Shown here: positions 1 to 11,503 of the stretch, in pieces
Layout of the letters: each line of letters opens with the position of its first letter
Numbering within the stretch: position 1 is the first letter of the stretch
Origin: Accumulibacter sp.
GTDB taxonomy: Bacteria; Pseudomonadota; Gammaproteobacteria; Burkholderiales; Rhodocyclaceae
Direction: 5' to 3'
Length of the DNA: 64,000 nucleotides
Assembly: GCF_029255285.1 (NCBI RefSeq)
Contig: NZ_JAPUVI010000021.1
Span: 1 to 64,000, forward strand
The notes under the pieces: generated by a model
Database searches by the model: none
The model's input: the letters and a program-made list of their open reading frames with translations, nothing else
Told to the model about the DNA's origin: nothing
Program-made: the position numbers and the translations under genes

Positions 1-149
1 CAGTAGTAGCCCCGCTTGTCGCGCTGGCCGACGTTGATCGTCGTGCCGCCACTCTGGATCTTGAGTTGGTCGATGTTGATCTGCACATCGCCGGCCTGTA
101 CCGAAGCGGCAAAGCTGATCAGGAAAATGGCGCCGGGTGTCTTTTTCAT
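1..149 (-). CDS. Small secreted protein, N-terminal part only (cut by window edge)
   Basis: The reading frame runs off the left edge, so only about 49 residues are visible. They begin MKKTPGAIFLISFAASVQA followed by GDVQINID, a short classical Sec signal peptide with an AxA-like cleavage site after residue 19. A good ribosome site (CCGGAGAACGC) precedes the ATG. The mature start is polar (QINIDQLKIQSGG). I do not recognise the family. It is transcribed away from the collagen-like gene at 421. Confidence 0.6.
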   Translation of the reverse strand, partial: MKKTPGAIFLISFAASVQAGDVQINIDQLKIQSGGTTINVGQRDKRGYY

Positions 150-329
150 GCGTTCTCCGGGAGCGGTCTGGAGGATTTGCTTCGCCGGCTGTCGTAACCG
201 GTACGCCAATTGTATACGAGGCAGACGCCAGGACGCCAAGGCCGGGCGTGCGGCAACCGCCGGCGATCATTCGGGCGGACAGAGCGCCGCGCCTGGCTGC
301 GCGACTCCGGCCCGTGGGCGGCATGCCCA

Positions 330-358
330 TTGACTAGCATTGGCATACCGTGTATTAG
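330..358 (+). promoter_or_regulatory. Sigma-70-type promoter for the collagen-like gene
   Basis: TTGACT at 330-335 and TATTAG at 353-358 are separated by exactly 17 bases, close to the vegetative consensus. The expected start of transcription is near 365, just upstream of the collagen-like gene. The assignment is by eye and rests on the spacing and the good -35 box; the -10 matches 4 of 6 bases. Confidence 0.5.
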
Positions 359-420
359 CCAGCAGTGGAGTGTGCATGGATCACGACTCCACTTACCTTG
401 ACTACGAGAGGAGACCGACA

Positions 421-825
421 TTGTCGAAGAAGAAGTCGAAGACGAAGTCCGCGGAGAAGGCGCCGACACCCTCCGTCGATGCGCTAGAGGCACTGCAGGA
501 GCGCATCGCCGCACTGGAAGAGAAACTGACGCAGCTGAGTCTGCAGGAGGGACCGGCCGGGCCGCCAGGCGAGGCGGGACCGGCCGGACCGCAGGGCAAG
601 AAGGGCGATAGCGGCGCCACAGGGCCGGCCGGGCCGGCAGGTCCCGCCGGCCCGGCCGGTCCGGCGGGAGCGATGGGGCCTGCCGGTCCGGCTGGGGCAG
701 CCGGGCCAGCCGGACCCAAGGGGGCGGCCGGCGCCAAAGGAGCCGCTGGTCCGGCGGGCCCGCAAGGACCGGCGGGACCGGCGGGACCGGCGGGACCGGC
801 GGGACCGGCGGGCGCCGCCGCCTGA
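421..825 (+). CDS. Bacterial collagen-like protein with coiled-coil trimerisation segment
   Basis: The 134-residue product has a lysine-rich N-terminus, a short amphipathic heptad segment at about residues 20-42 ([17 protein letters not shown]), then 30 uninterrupted Gly-X-Y triplets at residues 44-133, mostly Gly-Pro-Ala. This is the layout of bacterial collagen-like proteins, where a coiled coil registers the three chains of a collagen triple helix. No signal peptide, membrane anchor or sorting signal is visible, so its location is unknown. I chose the TTG at 421 because GAGAGGAG lies 6-7 bases upstream; an in-frame ATG at 376, with GGAG before it, would add 15 residues. It has its own promoter and a strong terminator, so it is probably monocistronic. 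Family assignment is secure from the repeat; function is not known. Confidence 0.8.
   Translation: MSKKKSKTKSAEKAPTPSVDALEALQERIAALEEKLTQLSLQEGPAGPPGEAGPAGPQGKKGDSGATGPAGPAGPAGPAGPAGAMGPAGPAGAAGPAGPKGAAGAKGAAGPAGPQGPAGPAGPAGPAGPAGAAA
766..810 (+). repeat. Five perfect 9-bp tandem repeats inside the collagen-like gene
   Basis: The unit GGACCGGCG occurs five times without a mismatch and encodes Gly-Pro-Ala each time. Other Gly-Pro-Ala triplets in the gene use mixed codons, so the identical DNA suggests recent expansion of this end of the repeat. Gain or loss of units would keep the frame and change helix length. Confidence 0.8.
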
Positions 826-847
826 GCAGTTTCCGAAACGTGTGACA

Positions 848-887
848 AAGCAGGCCGGACGGCGTCAGTCGTCCGGCCTGCTTTTTT
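848..887 (+). terminator. Rho-independent terminator after the collagen-like gene
   Basis: A perfect 14-bp stem (AAGCAGGCCGGACG pairing with 870-883) with an 8-base loop runs directly into a run of six T. It lies 22 bases after the stop codon. This is one of the clearest terminators in the window. Confidence 0.92.
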
Positions 888-1134
888 CCGGCGGCCGACG
901 CGCTGAGCGCGGTGCGAGCGCCAATGTCCGATGCGGAGATTTCCCTCACGGACATGCCGGCTTGCCGGAAGGCGGCCGGCTGATCGACGTTCGGCACAAG
1001 GCTTTGCCCCGTCGAGAGGGAACGATGGACCCGGCGCATGGAACGCCCGACTCGGCGGCTCCGGCGTTCCTTCCGTGTCGAGCACGCCGCGAGACCGGTG
1101 TACACCGCCGACCCAGGCGCCGGCGGGCAGGCGC

Positions 1135-1749
1135 TCAGCCCCGCCCCGGTCCCACCGGCGAATACTCGTCGGCCTGCTGGCCCCAGCTTGTCCAGCCGGC
1201 ACGCGATCCGCGAGCGAACATTTCCAGAAACGGACCGGGTGAGCAGGATTCGATCAGCTCGTAGGCCTCTTCCGGCTTGCGCGAATGCTCGCGTTTGCGG
1301 CTCTTGATGATGTTCACCTGGCGCCGGCCGGCCGCCAGCGTCCGGGCGTGGCGGCCGCGCACGCCGAAGAGGAGGAGTTCGGTCGTGTTGCGAAAGTAGA
1401 AGCCGACGCCGCGGCCGTCCGGCCCGCCGTCCCGGCGAATCTTGTGCCACACGATGTTGCTCTTGTAGGCAAAGCCCCAGTCGGACAAGACGCGCAGTCC
1501 GTCCGGCAGGAGCGCATTCGGCACCCACAGGTAGAGGTGCGCCGGTTCGTCGACGATGGACGCCACGGGCAGCGCCAGAATGTCGTCCAGCGTCATCGTC
1601 GCGTAGCGGTTCAGGCGCTTGTGCTCCGGAGCCATCTTGCCGCTGCGGTTCTGGAACTGCCACGGCGGATCGGCCAGCACGGTATGGAACCGGCGGTCGC
1701 CGACGCGCTGCAGGAGGTCGTCGCCCGCCGCGGAAAAATGTTCGCTCAT
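1135..1749 (-). CDS. MT-A70 family adenine methyltransferase (orphan)
   Basis: This 204-residue protein carries the DPPW catalytic motif at residues 27-30 (VLADPPWQF), followed by the family pattern ending in [15 protein letters not shown] and FLEMFARG, which form the S-adenosylmethionine pocket of MT-A70/Ime4-like N6-adenine methyltransferases. Bacterial and phage members of this size methylate DNA adenine; an RNA target cannot be excluded. The ATG at 1749 follows GAGAGCGAG; longer in-frame extensions look like arginine-rich shadow sequence. No restriction endonuclease, specificity subunit or phage gene is next to it, so it looks like an orphan modification enzyme. The 260 bases on either side hold no recognised gene. 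Confidence 0.82.
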   Translation of the reverse strand: MSEHFSAAGDDLLQRVGDRRFHTVLADPPWQFQNRSGKMAPEHKRLNRYATMTLDDILALPVASIVDEPAHLYLWVPNALLPDGLRVLSDWGFAYKSNIVWHKIRRDGGPDGRGVGFYFRNTTELLLFGVRGRHARTLAAGRRQVNIIKSRKREHSRKPEEAYELIESCSPGPFLEMFARGSRAGWTSWGQQADEYSPVGPGRG

Positions 1750-2016
1750 CGCGCTCGCTCTCGAAAGTCCGTTCGGCGGCGCCCGCCACCGTGGCTGGCA
1801 CCTTAACCGTTCGCGCGGCCGATCGCCAGCCCTTTGCCAACCCTTTGCCAGCCACACCGGCCGAGGCCGAACGCGGCCGCTGGCGGCGCGGCGACATCTC
1901 GCGCTACCATCGCGACTTTCGCCCGCCAGAGGCCGATCGATGCCAGCCACCCGACGGACGCGCCCGGCGCCGCTTTCCTCCCGCGCCACCCTCGACCGAC
2001 CACGGCTGGAAGCGCC

Positions 2017-2772
2017 GTGACGCTCAGGCAGGAGTTCGACCATTTTCTTGGCGCGCTGCGTTTCTTCACGCGCTTGCCGGTCCCGGCGCGCATCGGTCAC
2101 GGCAGCCAGGGGCTCGAACAGGCGGCGCGCTACTTTCCGGCCGTCGGGCTGCTGGTCGGCACCCTGGCCGCCCTGGTCTTCGTTCTCGCCGCGCAGGTCT
2201 GGCCACGCACGCTGGCCGTTCTGGCGGCGATCGCGGCGACGCTCTATGCGACCGGCGCCTTGCACGAGGACGGCTGGAGCGACATGGTCGACGGCTTCGG
2301 CGGCGGCTGGGAGAAGTCACGGATTCTGGCCATCATGAAGGATTCGCGAATCGGCAGCTTTGGCGCACTGGCGCTCGTCGTCCTGCTGCTCGCCCGCTTC
2401 TGCGCGCTGGTCGAACTCGATGCGGCGCTCGTTCCGGTCGCTCTGATCGCCGGTCACACGCTCTCGCGCTTCGCCGCGACGACCTTGCTCTACGGGCTGG
2501 ACTACGTGCGCGACGAGGGCAAGTCGACGCCGCTGGCCCGCCGCCTCGGCGGTGGCGAACTGCTCTTCGGCGCGCTGACCGCCGGGCTGCCGCTGCTCCT
2601 GCTGCCACCGTACGCGGCGCTGCTCGGCAGCCTGTTCGCCGGGCTGGCGACGCTCTGGCTGGCGCGCCTGTTCCGCCGCCGGATCGGCGGCTATACCGGC
2701 GATTGCCTGGGCGCCACGCAACAGCTCGCGGAACTCGCTTTCTACGGCGGCCTGCTGTGCAGGTTTTCCTGA
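2017..2772 (+). CDS. cobS: Adenosylcobinamide-GDP ribazoletransferase (cobalamin synthase)
   Basis: CobS is the inner-membrane enzyme that joins adenosylcobinamide-GDP to alpha-ribazole (or its phosphate) in the last stage of vitamin B12 assembly. The 251-residue product has the N-terminal FLGALRFFTRLPVPA segment, the acidic motif DGWSDMVDGFGGGWEKSR, and five or six hydrophobic helices, all typical of the family. The GTG at 2017 is preceded by GGAAG at suitable distance and gives the usual length. Its 3' end overlaps cobC by 16 bases, so the two are probably translationally coupled. I looked for a cobalamin riboswitch upstream and did not see one. Confidence 0.92.
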   Translation: MTLRQEFDHFLGALRFFTRLPVPARIGHGSQGLEQAARYFPAVGLLVGTLAALVFVLAAQVWPRTLAVLAAIAATLYATGALHEDGWSDMVDGFGGGWEKSRILAIMKDSRIGSFGALALVVLLLARFCALVELDAALVPVALIAGHTLSRFAATTLLYGLDYVRDEGKSTPLARRLGGGELLFGALTAGLPLLLLPPYAALLGSLFAGLATLWLARLFRRRIGGYTGDCLGATQQLAELAFYGGLLCRFS

Positions 2773-3302
2773 TCCGCCACCCGCCGCCGCGACTGGCGGC
2801 CGGCCTGTGCTACGGCCAGCTCGACGTCGACGCGGACGACGCGCTGCCGATTGTCGAGCGCCTGCGCCCGCTGCTGCCGCACGCGACGCCGATCGTCGCC
2901 AGCCCGCTGCGCCGCACACGCCAGCTGGCCGAAGCCCTGCACCGCCGGCCGCAATTCGATCGGCGGCTGATGGAGATCGACTTTGGCGAGTGGGAAGGCC
3001 GTGCCTGGGAGCACATCGACCGCGCCGCACTCGACGCCTGGGCAGCCGATCTGCGGCACTTCGCCCCGCCGGGTGGCGAATCGGCCGCCATGCTGCAGGC
3101 GCGCGTCGTCGACTGTCTCGCTGGACTGCGCTTCAAGCGCGTCGCACTGGTCACGCACGCCGGTCCCATCCGCGCCGCGCTCGGTCACTGGCTGCGCCTG
3201 CCGGTCGAGGAGTGGAGCCGGCTGACGATCGACTTCGGCAGCCTGACGCTGATCGAAGTCGAAGCCGGCACCGGCGCCGCGCTGCGCTACCTCAACCGCT
3301 GA
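2757..3302 (+). CDS. cobC: Alpha-ribazole phosphatase (histidine phosphatase family)
   Basis: The 181-residue protein belongs to the histidine phosphatase superfamily: the phosphate-accepting histidine sits in FLIRHPPP near the N-terminus, with SPLRRTRQLAEAL, the acidic MEIDFGEWEGR and the second histidine in VTHAGPIRA. Together with cobS it is best read as CobC, which removes phosphate from alpha-ribazole-5'-phosphate in the nucleotide-loop pathway. Here RHPPP replaces the common RHG, as in several CobC proteins. The GTG at 2757 lies inside the end of cobS, in a different frame. It converges on xerD, only 11 bases away. Confidence 0.85.
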   Translation: MQVFLIRHPPPRLAAGLCYGQLDVDADDALPIVERLRPLLPHATPIVASPLRRTRQLAEALHRRPQFDRRLMEIDFGEWEGRAWEHIDRAALDAWAADLRHFAPPGGESAAMLQARVVDCLAGLRFKRVALVTHAGPIRAALGHWLRLPVEEWSRLTIDFGSLTLIEVEAGTGAALRYLNR

Positions 3303-3313
3303 AGCGGCGGCAC

Positions 3314-4228
3314 TCAGCCGCGCGGGTGGTGTCGCTGGTGCAGCGCTTTCAGACGCTCGCGTGCAACGTGGGTGTAGATCTGCGTCGTCGAGATGTCCGC
3401 GTGGCCGAGCAGGAGTTGCACGACACGCAGGTCGGCGCCATGGTTGAGCAGATGGGTGGCAAAAGCGTGCCGCAACACATGCGGCGACAGGGTCGCGGGA
3501 TCCATCCCGGCCAGCCGGGCGTAGCGCTTGATCAGTTGCCAGAAGGCCTGCCGGGTCATCGCCGAGCCGCGCGCGGTGACGAAGACGTCGTCGCTCTGGC
3601 GACCGGCGAGCAGCAACGGCCGGCCGTCGGCCAGATGACGGCGCAGCCAGTCGGACGCCTCCTCGCCCAGCGGCACCAACCGCTCGCGCCCTCCCTTGCC
3701 GAACACGCGCACGACGCCCATGTCGAGACTGACTTCGTGCCGCTTGAGAGCGACCAGTTCGGAAACACGCAGGCCGGTCGCGTAAAGCGTTTCGAGCATG
3801 GCCCGGTCGCGCTGGCCGGGCGGCGTTTCGCTGCGCGGCGCGGCGAGCAGACGCTCGACTTGCGACTCGCTGAGCGTCTTCGGCAGGCGAGACGGCGGCA
3901 CCGGCATGGCGATCTTCAGCGTCGGGTCGCTGCTCCGCCGGCCACGCGCCAGTTGCTGGCGGTAGAAACGGCGCAGCGTCGACAGGTAGCGAGCCTGCGA
4001 GGAAGCACGCAGCGTGTCCGGCAGGGTGGCGACGAACTGCCGCAGCGTCGCTTCGTCGACGCTGCACAGCGGTCCGCGCCCCTGCTCGGCGAGCCAGCCC
4101 GCCAGTTGCATCAGGTCGCTGCGGTAGCTCGCCAGCGACGCCTTGGCCAGCCCATCCTCGAGCCACAGCGCATCGCAAAAGGCGTCGATTTCGGCGCCGT
4201 CGGCCGGATCGACGTCAGACGCTTTCAT
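3314..4228 (-). CDS. xerD: Site-specific tyrosine recombinase XerD
   Basis: XerD works with XerC at dif to resolve chromosome dimers at the septum. The 304-residue protein has the SAM-like N-terminal core-binding domain (about 1-95) and the catalytic domain with every expected residue: Arg in YATGLRVSELV, Lys in FGKGGRERLVPL, HVLRHAFATH, the next His in LLGHADISTTQIYTH and the nucleophilic Tyr in the same stretch. Length and motifs match XerD rather than an integron or phage integrase. Its ATG at 4228 overlaps the end of ogt by 14 bases, so the two share a transcript. Confidence 0.92.
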   Translation of the reverse strand: MKASDVDPADGAEIDAFCDALWLEDGLAKASLASYRSDLMQLAGWLAEQGRGPLCSVDEATLRQFVATLPDTLRASSQARYLSTLRRFYRQQLARGRRSSDPTLKIAMPVPPSRLPKTLSESQVERLLAAPRSETPPGQRDRAMLETLYATGLRVSELVALKRHEVSLDMGVVRVFGKGGRERLVPLGEEASDWLRRHLADGRPLLLAGRQSDDVFVTARGSAMTRQAFWQLIKRYARLAGMDPATLSPHVLRHAFATHLLNHGADLRVVQLLLGHADISTTQIYTHVARERLKALHQRHHPRG

Positions 4229-4694
4229 GCGCCAGCAACCAGCGCTTGACGTCGAGCAGAAAGCCGCCGTTCTGCCGGGCAAAGCCGCCCAGGCCGCCAC
4301 CGGCGGCCAGCACGCGATGGCAGGGAACGACCAGCGGATAGGGATTGGCGCCGCAGGCCTGGCCGACGGCGCGCGGCGCACTGTGCAGGACGCGCGCGAT
4401 GTCGCCGTAGCTGCGCGTCCGGTGTGTCGGGATAGCCGCGATCTGCTGCCAGACGCGGCGCTGGAACGGCGTACCGGCGGGGCGCAGCGGCAGCTCGAAA
4501 GGCATTTCGGGATCGGCCAGATAGGCGGCGAGCTGGCGCATCGCTTCTTCGGCCAGGGCATTCTCGGGCGCCATTTCGACGCCGGCCGGGAGAAAACTAA
4601 GGCCGTAGATCTGCTGCGCATTGCAACGCAGGCCGACGCAGAAGCCCGGCGCGGCGAGCACGGCCTGGTAGGCGGGTGCGACGAGCGCGGGCAT
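4215..4694 (-). CDS. ogt: Methylated-DNA--protein-cysteine methyltransferase
   Basis: A 159-residue Ogt/MGMT suicide repair protein. It takes the methyl group from O6-methylguanine onto the cysteine of the PCHRV motif (YPLVVPCHRVLAAGG). Upstream are the DNA-binding segment PTHRTRSYGDIA and FQRRVWQQIAAIP, and a shortened N-terminal domain typical of the Ogt class. No Ada-type regulatory domain is present. It is followed by xerD with overlapping ends and preceded by a CHI-domain gene at a 9-base gap. Confidence 0.9.
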   Translation of the reverse strand: MPALVAPAYQAVLAAPGFCVGLRCNAQQIYGLSFLPAGVEMAPENALAEEAMRQLAAYLADPEMPFELPLRPAGTPFQRRVWQQIAAIPTHRTRSYGDIARVLHSAPRAVGQACGANPYPLVVPCHRVLAAGGGLGGFARQNGGFLLDVKRWLLAHESV

Positions 4695-4703
4695 CGGTAC
4701 CGT

Positions 4704-5276
4704 TCAGGACGACTTGCCGAGCAGCGCTTGTTTCAGGTCGTCCTGCACCGCTTTGTTGCCCAGCCAGATCCTGAGCAGCGCCTTGTAGAAATCGTCGCCA
4801 GCGATGTCCTTGCCCTTGACCTGCCCGTTGACGGTCAAGCGCGTGCCGCTCTCGGGCAGCCAGTCGATGATCACCACCGTACCCGACTTGGCTTCACCGA
4901 GTGCCAGCAGGGTATCGGAGAACTGCTTCAGGCGGTCCTTGAGGGCGGCCATTTCGGCTTCCGTGTGGTTGTTGGTCACTCCCTCCTCGAGCGCCTCGAC
5001 GAACTGCTTGGCGCTCAGGTCGCGCAGCAGGCTGAGCGAAATCCGCTTCGGCCCCTTGGCGGCCAGCACGGCCTCGGCGTCGCCGCGCTTCTCGGGCAGG
5101 TAGAGGGCCATCGCATAGACCTTGATGACCAGTTTCTTGCGCAGGCCGGCGCCATTGACGACCAGTTCGCTGTTGCCGACGCGGCTCTTGTCGTCGAACT
5201 TGACGCCGGCCACCTCGACCGCCGCCGCCAGGTTGAAGGAGAAAGCGGTCACGGCCGCCAGCAGCAGGTGTTTCAT
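4704..5276 (-). CDS. Secreted chalcone isomerase-like (CHI domain) protein
   Basis: The 190-residue product has a clear signal peptide (MKHLLLAAVTAFSFNLAAA) and then the pattern of bacterial chalcone-isomerase-like proteins: VAGVKFDDKSRVGNSELVVNGAG, KLVIKVYAMALYLPEK, and a C-terminal KGKDIAGDDFYKALLRIWLG. Bacterial members are periplasmic and are not known to make flavonoids; the fold may bind fatty acids or other small ligands. The ATG at 5276 has a strong ribosome site (CGAGGAAACGCT). It stands between proA and ogt on the same strand. Confidence 0.82.
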   Translation of the reverse strand: MKHLLLAAVTAFSFNLAAAVEVAGVKFDDKSRVGNSELVVNGAGLRKKLVIKVYAMALYLPEKRGDAEAVLAAKGPKRISLSLLRDLSAKQFVEALEEGVTNNHTEAEMAALKDRLKQFSDTLLALGEAKSGTVVIIDWLPESGTRLTVNGQVKGKDIAGDDFYKALLRIWLGNKAVQDDLKQALLGKSS

Positions 5277-5396
5277 AGCGTTTCCTCGAAGGGTTGAAAC
5301 TTCCGGCGGAGCGGGCGAAGCCTGCCGCGGCATCCGCCTGCCGCGCCAGTTGCGAAAACGGAAACGACTCGCGCCGCCAGCCACGTGCGGGCCGGA

Positions 5397-6653
5397 TTAG
5401 CGGCGTACCTCGCCGTTACCGAGCACGACCCACTTCTGGCTGGTCAGCCCTTCCAGGCCGACCGGGCCGCGCGCGTGAATCTTGTCGGTCGAAATGCCGA
5501 TCTCGGCCCCAAGACCGTACTCGAAACCGTCGGCAAAACGCGTCGAGGCGTTGACCATCACCGACGCCGAATCGACTTCGCGCAGGAAGCGCATGGCCGA
5601 CGTGTAGTTCTCGGTCACGATGGCGTCGGTGTGGTGCGAACCGTAACGGTTGATGTGTTCCATCGCCTCGTCCAATCCGGCGACGACCTTGAGCGAAACG
5701 ATGGGCGCCAGAAACTCGCTGGCGTAGTCTTCCTCGCTCGCCGCCCGCGCCTGCGGGACGCTGGCGAGCGTTTCCGGGCAGCCGCGAATCTCGACCCCTT
5801 TCTGCGTCAACATCGCCGCCAAGGGCGGCAGCAGGGTAGCCACCAGCGGCCGCGCGAGGAGCAGCGACTCGGCGGTGTTGCAGGTTCCGTAGCGCTGCGT
5901 CTTGGCATTCTCGACGATCTGCAGCGCCTTCTCGGGATCGGCGTCGGCGTCGATGTACACATGGCAGTTGCCGTCGAGATGCTGGATCATCGGTACGCGA
6001 CACTCGGCCAGCAGGCGCGCGATCAGTCCCTTGCCACCGCGCGGGACGATCACGTCGATGTACTCGCGCAGGCGGATCAGGTGGCCGACGGCGGCCCGGT
6101 CGGTGGTGTCGACGATCTGCACGGCGTTCGCCGGCAGGCCGGCACTGGCCAGCCCTTCGTGGACCAGGGCGGCGATCGCCCGGTTGCTGCGGATCGCCTC
6201 GGAACCGCCGCGCAGGATGGACGCATTGCCGGACTTGAGGCAGAGCGCGGCGGCATCGGCCGTGACGTTCGGACGCGCTTCGTAGATGATGCCGATGACG
6301 CCGAGCGGCACGCGCATGCGGCCGACCTGGATGCCGCTCGGGCGGTACCTGAGATCGCTGATTTCGCCGACCGGATCGGCCAGCGCGGCGACCTGCTCGA
6401 CGCCTTCGGCCATCGCCGCGACGCTCTTCGCGGTCAGCGTCAGACGGTCGAGCAGCGCCGGCTCGAGACCGGCCGCACGGGCCGCGGCGAGATCGTCGAG
6501 GTTGGCGGCCAGCAGGGCGTCGCTGTCGCGCCGGATAGCAGCGGCGACAGCGCGCAGCGCAGCGTTCTTGGTATTGCTGTCGGCACGCGCGACGAGGCGC
6601 GACGCCGCGCGTGCCTGCCGGCCGACCGTCTGCATGTACTGCTCGATGTCCAT
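5397..6653 (-). CDS. proA: Glutamate-5-semialdehyde dehydrogenase (gamma-glutamyl phosphate reductase)
   Basis: ProA reduces gamma-glutamyl phosphate with NADPH in proline synthesis. The 418-residue protein is the usual length and shows family signatures throughout: [43 protein letters not shown], the catalytic cysteine in [13 protein letters not shown], and [20 protein letters not shown] near the end. AGGAAAGCGC directly precedes the ATG. proB is not adjacent here. The 120 bases upstream separate it from the divergent small gene at 6775. Confidence 0.95.
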   Translation of the reverse strand: MDIEQYMQTVGRQARAASRLVARADSNTKNAALRAVAAAIRRDSDALLAANLDDLAAARAAGLEPALLDRLTLTAKSVAAMAEGVEQVAALADPVGEISDLRYRPSGIQVGRMRVPLGVIGIIYEARPNVTADAAALCLKSGNASILRGGSEAIRSNRAIAALVHEGLASAGLPANAVQIVDTTDRAAVGHLIRLREYIDVIVPRGGKGLIARLLAECRVPMIQHLDGNCHVYIDADADPEKALQIVENAKTQRYGTCNTAESLLLARPLVATLLPPLAAMLTQKGVEIRGCPETLASVPQARAASEEDYASEFLAPIVSLKVVAGLDEAMEHINRYGSHHTDAIVTENYTSAMRFLREVDSASVMVNASTRFADGFEYGLGAEIGISTDKIHARGPVGLEGLTSQKWVVLGNGEVRR

Positions 6654-6774
6654 GCGCTTTCCTCTACTCCAGACAGGCCGATTATAGCCACCGACGTCGC
6701 GCCCGCGTCAAGGGAACCCTGAGCGGGAAATGGACTCATAGACCAATCACCACCTTCCCGCGCCGATCAAGACC

Positions 6775-7020
6775 ATGAAGAAAAAGCTGATTCTGCCTGC
6801 CGAAGTGAAAGTCTGCGCCACCTGCAGTTACTGGGATGGCGAGCGTGCGATCGATCGCGAACTGCGTCTCGTCGTCGTCGACCAGGCTTGCGTCGGCGAA
6901 TGCCTGGCGCAAGCCAGAAACCGCCCGGGTCTCACCGATGTGCGGGGAGAAGGCGCCAATTGCGCCTGGGAACACCTGGCGCCCGACTTGCCGGACAGCG
7001 GTCCGGGTTCCTCCTCCTGA
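6775..7020 (+). CDS. Small cysteine-rich protein, function unknown
   Basis: An 81-residue protein with five cysteines: a CxxC followed by tyrosine-tryptophan-aspartate-glycine (CATCSYWDGER, residues 14-24), a CVGEC pair at 39-43 and a single Cys near 62. The spacing suggests a small zinc- or metal-binding module. There is no signal peptide or membrane segment, and the C-terminus is a Ser/Gly/Pro tail. The ribosome site is weak. It is divergent from proA and converges on holA, 15 bases away. I do not recognise the family and assign no function. Confidence 0.65.
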   Translation: MKKKLILPAEVKVCATCSYWDGERAIDRELRLVVVDQACVGECLAQARNRPGLTDVRGEGANCAWEHLAPDLPDSGPGSSS

Positions 7021-7035
7021 GCGCGCGGCGGAAGT

Positions 7036-8040
7036 TCAGCCGGCGGCGAGGCGCAGGCCAAGCTGGCGGAACTCGTCCCATACGTCGCCGGCTGCCAGCC
7101 CCTTGATCATGCGGTCGATACGCGCGGCGTGGGTCAGTGCGGCCAGGGCATGGGAACCGTCGGTTCTCTGCAGCGCGCGCCGGACCAGCGGCTGGCGCGC
7201 TCCCCAGACGCGCGTTTCCTTGAGCAGCCGGTCGAGCGGCTGGCGCCCGGCCAACCCGACCTGAATCTGCGCCAGCGCCCGCACTTCCTCGGTCATCGCC
7301 CAGAGCACCAGCAAGGGCGCCTCGCCCTCCTGCTGCAAGCCGTCGAGGGTGCGCGTCAGGCGCGCCACGTCGCCGGCCAACAGCGCTTCGCGCAGGCCGT
7401 CGAGATCGTAGCGCGCGACATTGAGCACGGCGTCGCGTACCTGCTCCAGGTTCAGCGCGCCGGCCGGGTAGAGGATGCCGAGTTTGAGGATCTCCTGATG
7501 CGCGGCCAGGAGATTGCCTTCGACGCGCTCGGCGATGAAGCGCAAACTCTCGGCGTCGGCGCTTTGCCCCTGGCGGCGCAGGCGGCCGGCGATCCAGGCC
7601 GGTAGTTCCGCGAGTCCCGGTGCCACCAGCTTGACGACCACACCGGCGGCCGCCATGGCGGCCATCCAGGTCGACTTCTCCTCGCGCCAGTCGACCTGGA
7701 TCATGGTGACGAGCAACAGCGAGTCGGGCGACGGGCGCGCGCAGTATTCCTGCAAGGCCGCCGCGCCGTCGCGCCCCGGCCGCGCGGCGGGGATGCGCAA
7801 GTCCAAAAGTTTTCGTCCGCCGAACAGCGACAGGCTGCCGGCCGCGTGATACAGATCGTTCCACTGGAAACCGGCGCCGGCGGTGAGCACCTGGCGCTCG
7901 TCGAATCCTTTGCCGCGCGCCGCGGCGCGAATCGCGTCGGAAGCTTCGATGACCAGCAGGGCTTCGTCTCCGTGCACCAGATAGAGCGGCGCCAGCGCAC
8001 GTTCCAGATGCGCCGCGAGTTGTTCGCCCTTGAGCTGCAT
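7036..8040 (-). CDS. holA: DNA polymerase III subunit delta
   Basis: HolA is the delta subunit of the clamp loader, which opens the beta clamp. The 334-residue protein starts MQLKGEQLAAHLERAL and contains LYLVHGDEALLVIEASDAIR, the delta version of the nucleotide-fold start without a true Walker A, then DLRIPAARPGRDGAAAL and the C-terminal collar helices ending in EFRQLGLRLAAG. It is the last gene of leuS-lptE-holA, a conserved proteobacterial order, with 11 bases between lptE and its ATG. Confidence 0.93.
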   Translation of the reverse strand: MQLKGEQLAAHLERALAPLYLVHGDEALLVIEASDAIRAAARGKGFDERQVLTAGAGFQWNDLYHAAGSLSLFGGRKLLDLRIPAARPGRDGAAALQEYCARPSPDSLLLVTMIQVDWREEKSTWMAAMAAAGVVVKLVAPGLAELPAWIAGRLRRQGQSADAESLRFIAERVEGNLLAAHQEILKLGILYPAGALNLEQVRDAVLNVARYDLDGLREALLAGDVARLTRTLDGLQQEGEAPLLVLWAMTEEVRALAQIQVGLAGRQPLDRLLKETRVWGARQPLVRRALQRTDGSHALAALTHAARIDRMIKGLAAGDVWDEFRQLGLRLAAG

Positions 8041-8051
8041 GCCCGCCGTCG

Positions 8052-8573
8052 CTACTCGGCCGCGTCCGGGAAAACCGGCTTGACGGCCACCAGCTTGCGC
8101 ATCAACTGTTGCACCAGATCGTTTTCCATGTCCCGCCAGAGCAGGGCTTCCTCCTGCTGCTTGGCGAGGATGTTGGAGTCGTCGTAGGTCAGATCGCGCA
8201 CGAGTTCGATGGTCGCCGGCGGTACCAGGTCGCGCCCCTTGACATCGACCACGCGATAGGGATAAAGGTAGCGCAGGCGCAACTCGCTGACCCGGCCGGT
8301 GCCGGAAACCGAGAGGATCACCCGGTCGCGATACTCGGCGCCCGGCAGCAAGGTCGCCTGCGCGTCGCTCGCCGTCAGCGCCAGGCGAGTCGTCGCCGAC
8401 GAACGGATGGCGCGCTTCAACGTGGCGCCGATCACCGAGTAGTCGGGCATCGACAGATACAGGCTCTCGTAGGGCAGCGCGTAGGAACCGCGCAACTGGA
8501 AGCCGCAACCGGCGAGCAGCGCGAGGACGAGAGCCCACCAGAAACCGGGCGGCGACACGAACGCGAAACGCAT
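8052..8573 (-). CDS. lptE: LPS-assembly lipoprotein LptE
   Basis: LptE plugs the LptD barrel that places lipopolysaccharide in the outer membrane. The 173-residue protein has a lipoprotein signal ending in the lipobox LLAGC (Cys at about residue 23), followed by GFQLRGSYALPYESLYL, the hallmark start of mature LptE. The middle holds LLPGAEYRDRVILSVSG and the end QQLMRKLVAVKP. GAGGAGGATTTCCG gives a very strong ribosome site. It lies between leuS (20-base gap) and holA (11-base gap). Confidence 0.93.
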   Translation of the reverse strand: MRFAFVSPPGFWWALVLALLAGCGFQLRGSYALPYESLYLSMPDYSVIGATLKRAIRSSATTRLALTASDAQATLLPGAEYRDRVILSVSGTGRVSELRLRYLYPYRVVDVKGRDLVPPATIELVRDLTYDDSNILAKQQEEALLWRDMENDLVQQLMRKLVAVKPVFPDAAE

Positions 8574-8593
8574 CGGAAATCCTCCTCGGCGTC

Positions 8594-11425
<2,832 letters not shown>

Positions 11426-11503
11426 TCATCCTGTTATGCTCTCACTTCGAATCCTGGTTTTCCGGATCGGGTTTCGGAAAGGAGTGGAGGCGAGAGGAAC
11501 GAG

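Noticed and set aside
402-1202. Long minus-strand frame opposite the collagen-like gene
   Set aside because: It is also Gly/Pro/Ala-rich because GC-rich collagen codons read similarly on both strands; it lacks a ribosome site, and the terminator and promoter support the plus strand.
1750-2016. Cobalamin riboswitch upstream of cobS
   Set aside because: I looked for the conserved B12-box core and a fitting expression platform and found neither.
2807-4249. Very long plus-strand frame across cobC and xerD
   Set aside because: It runs through two confidently assigned genes in another frame and its translation is low-complexity Arg/Ala-rich.
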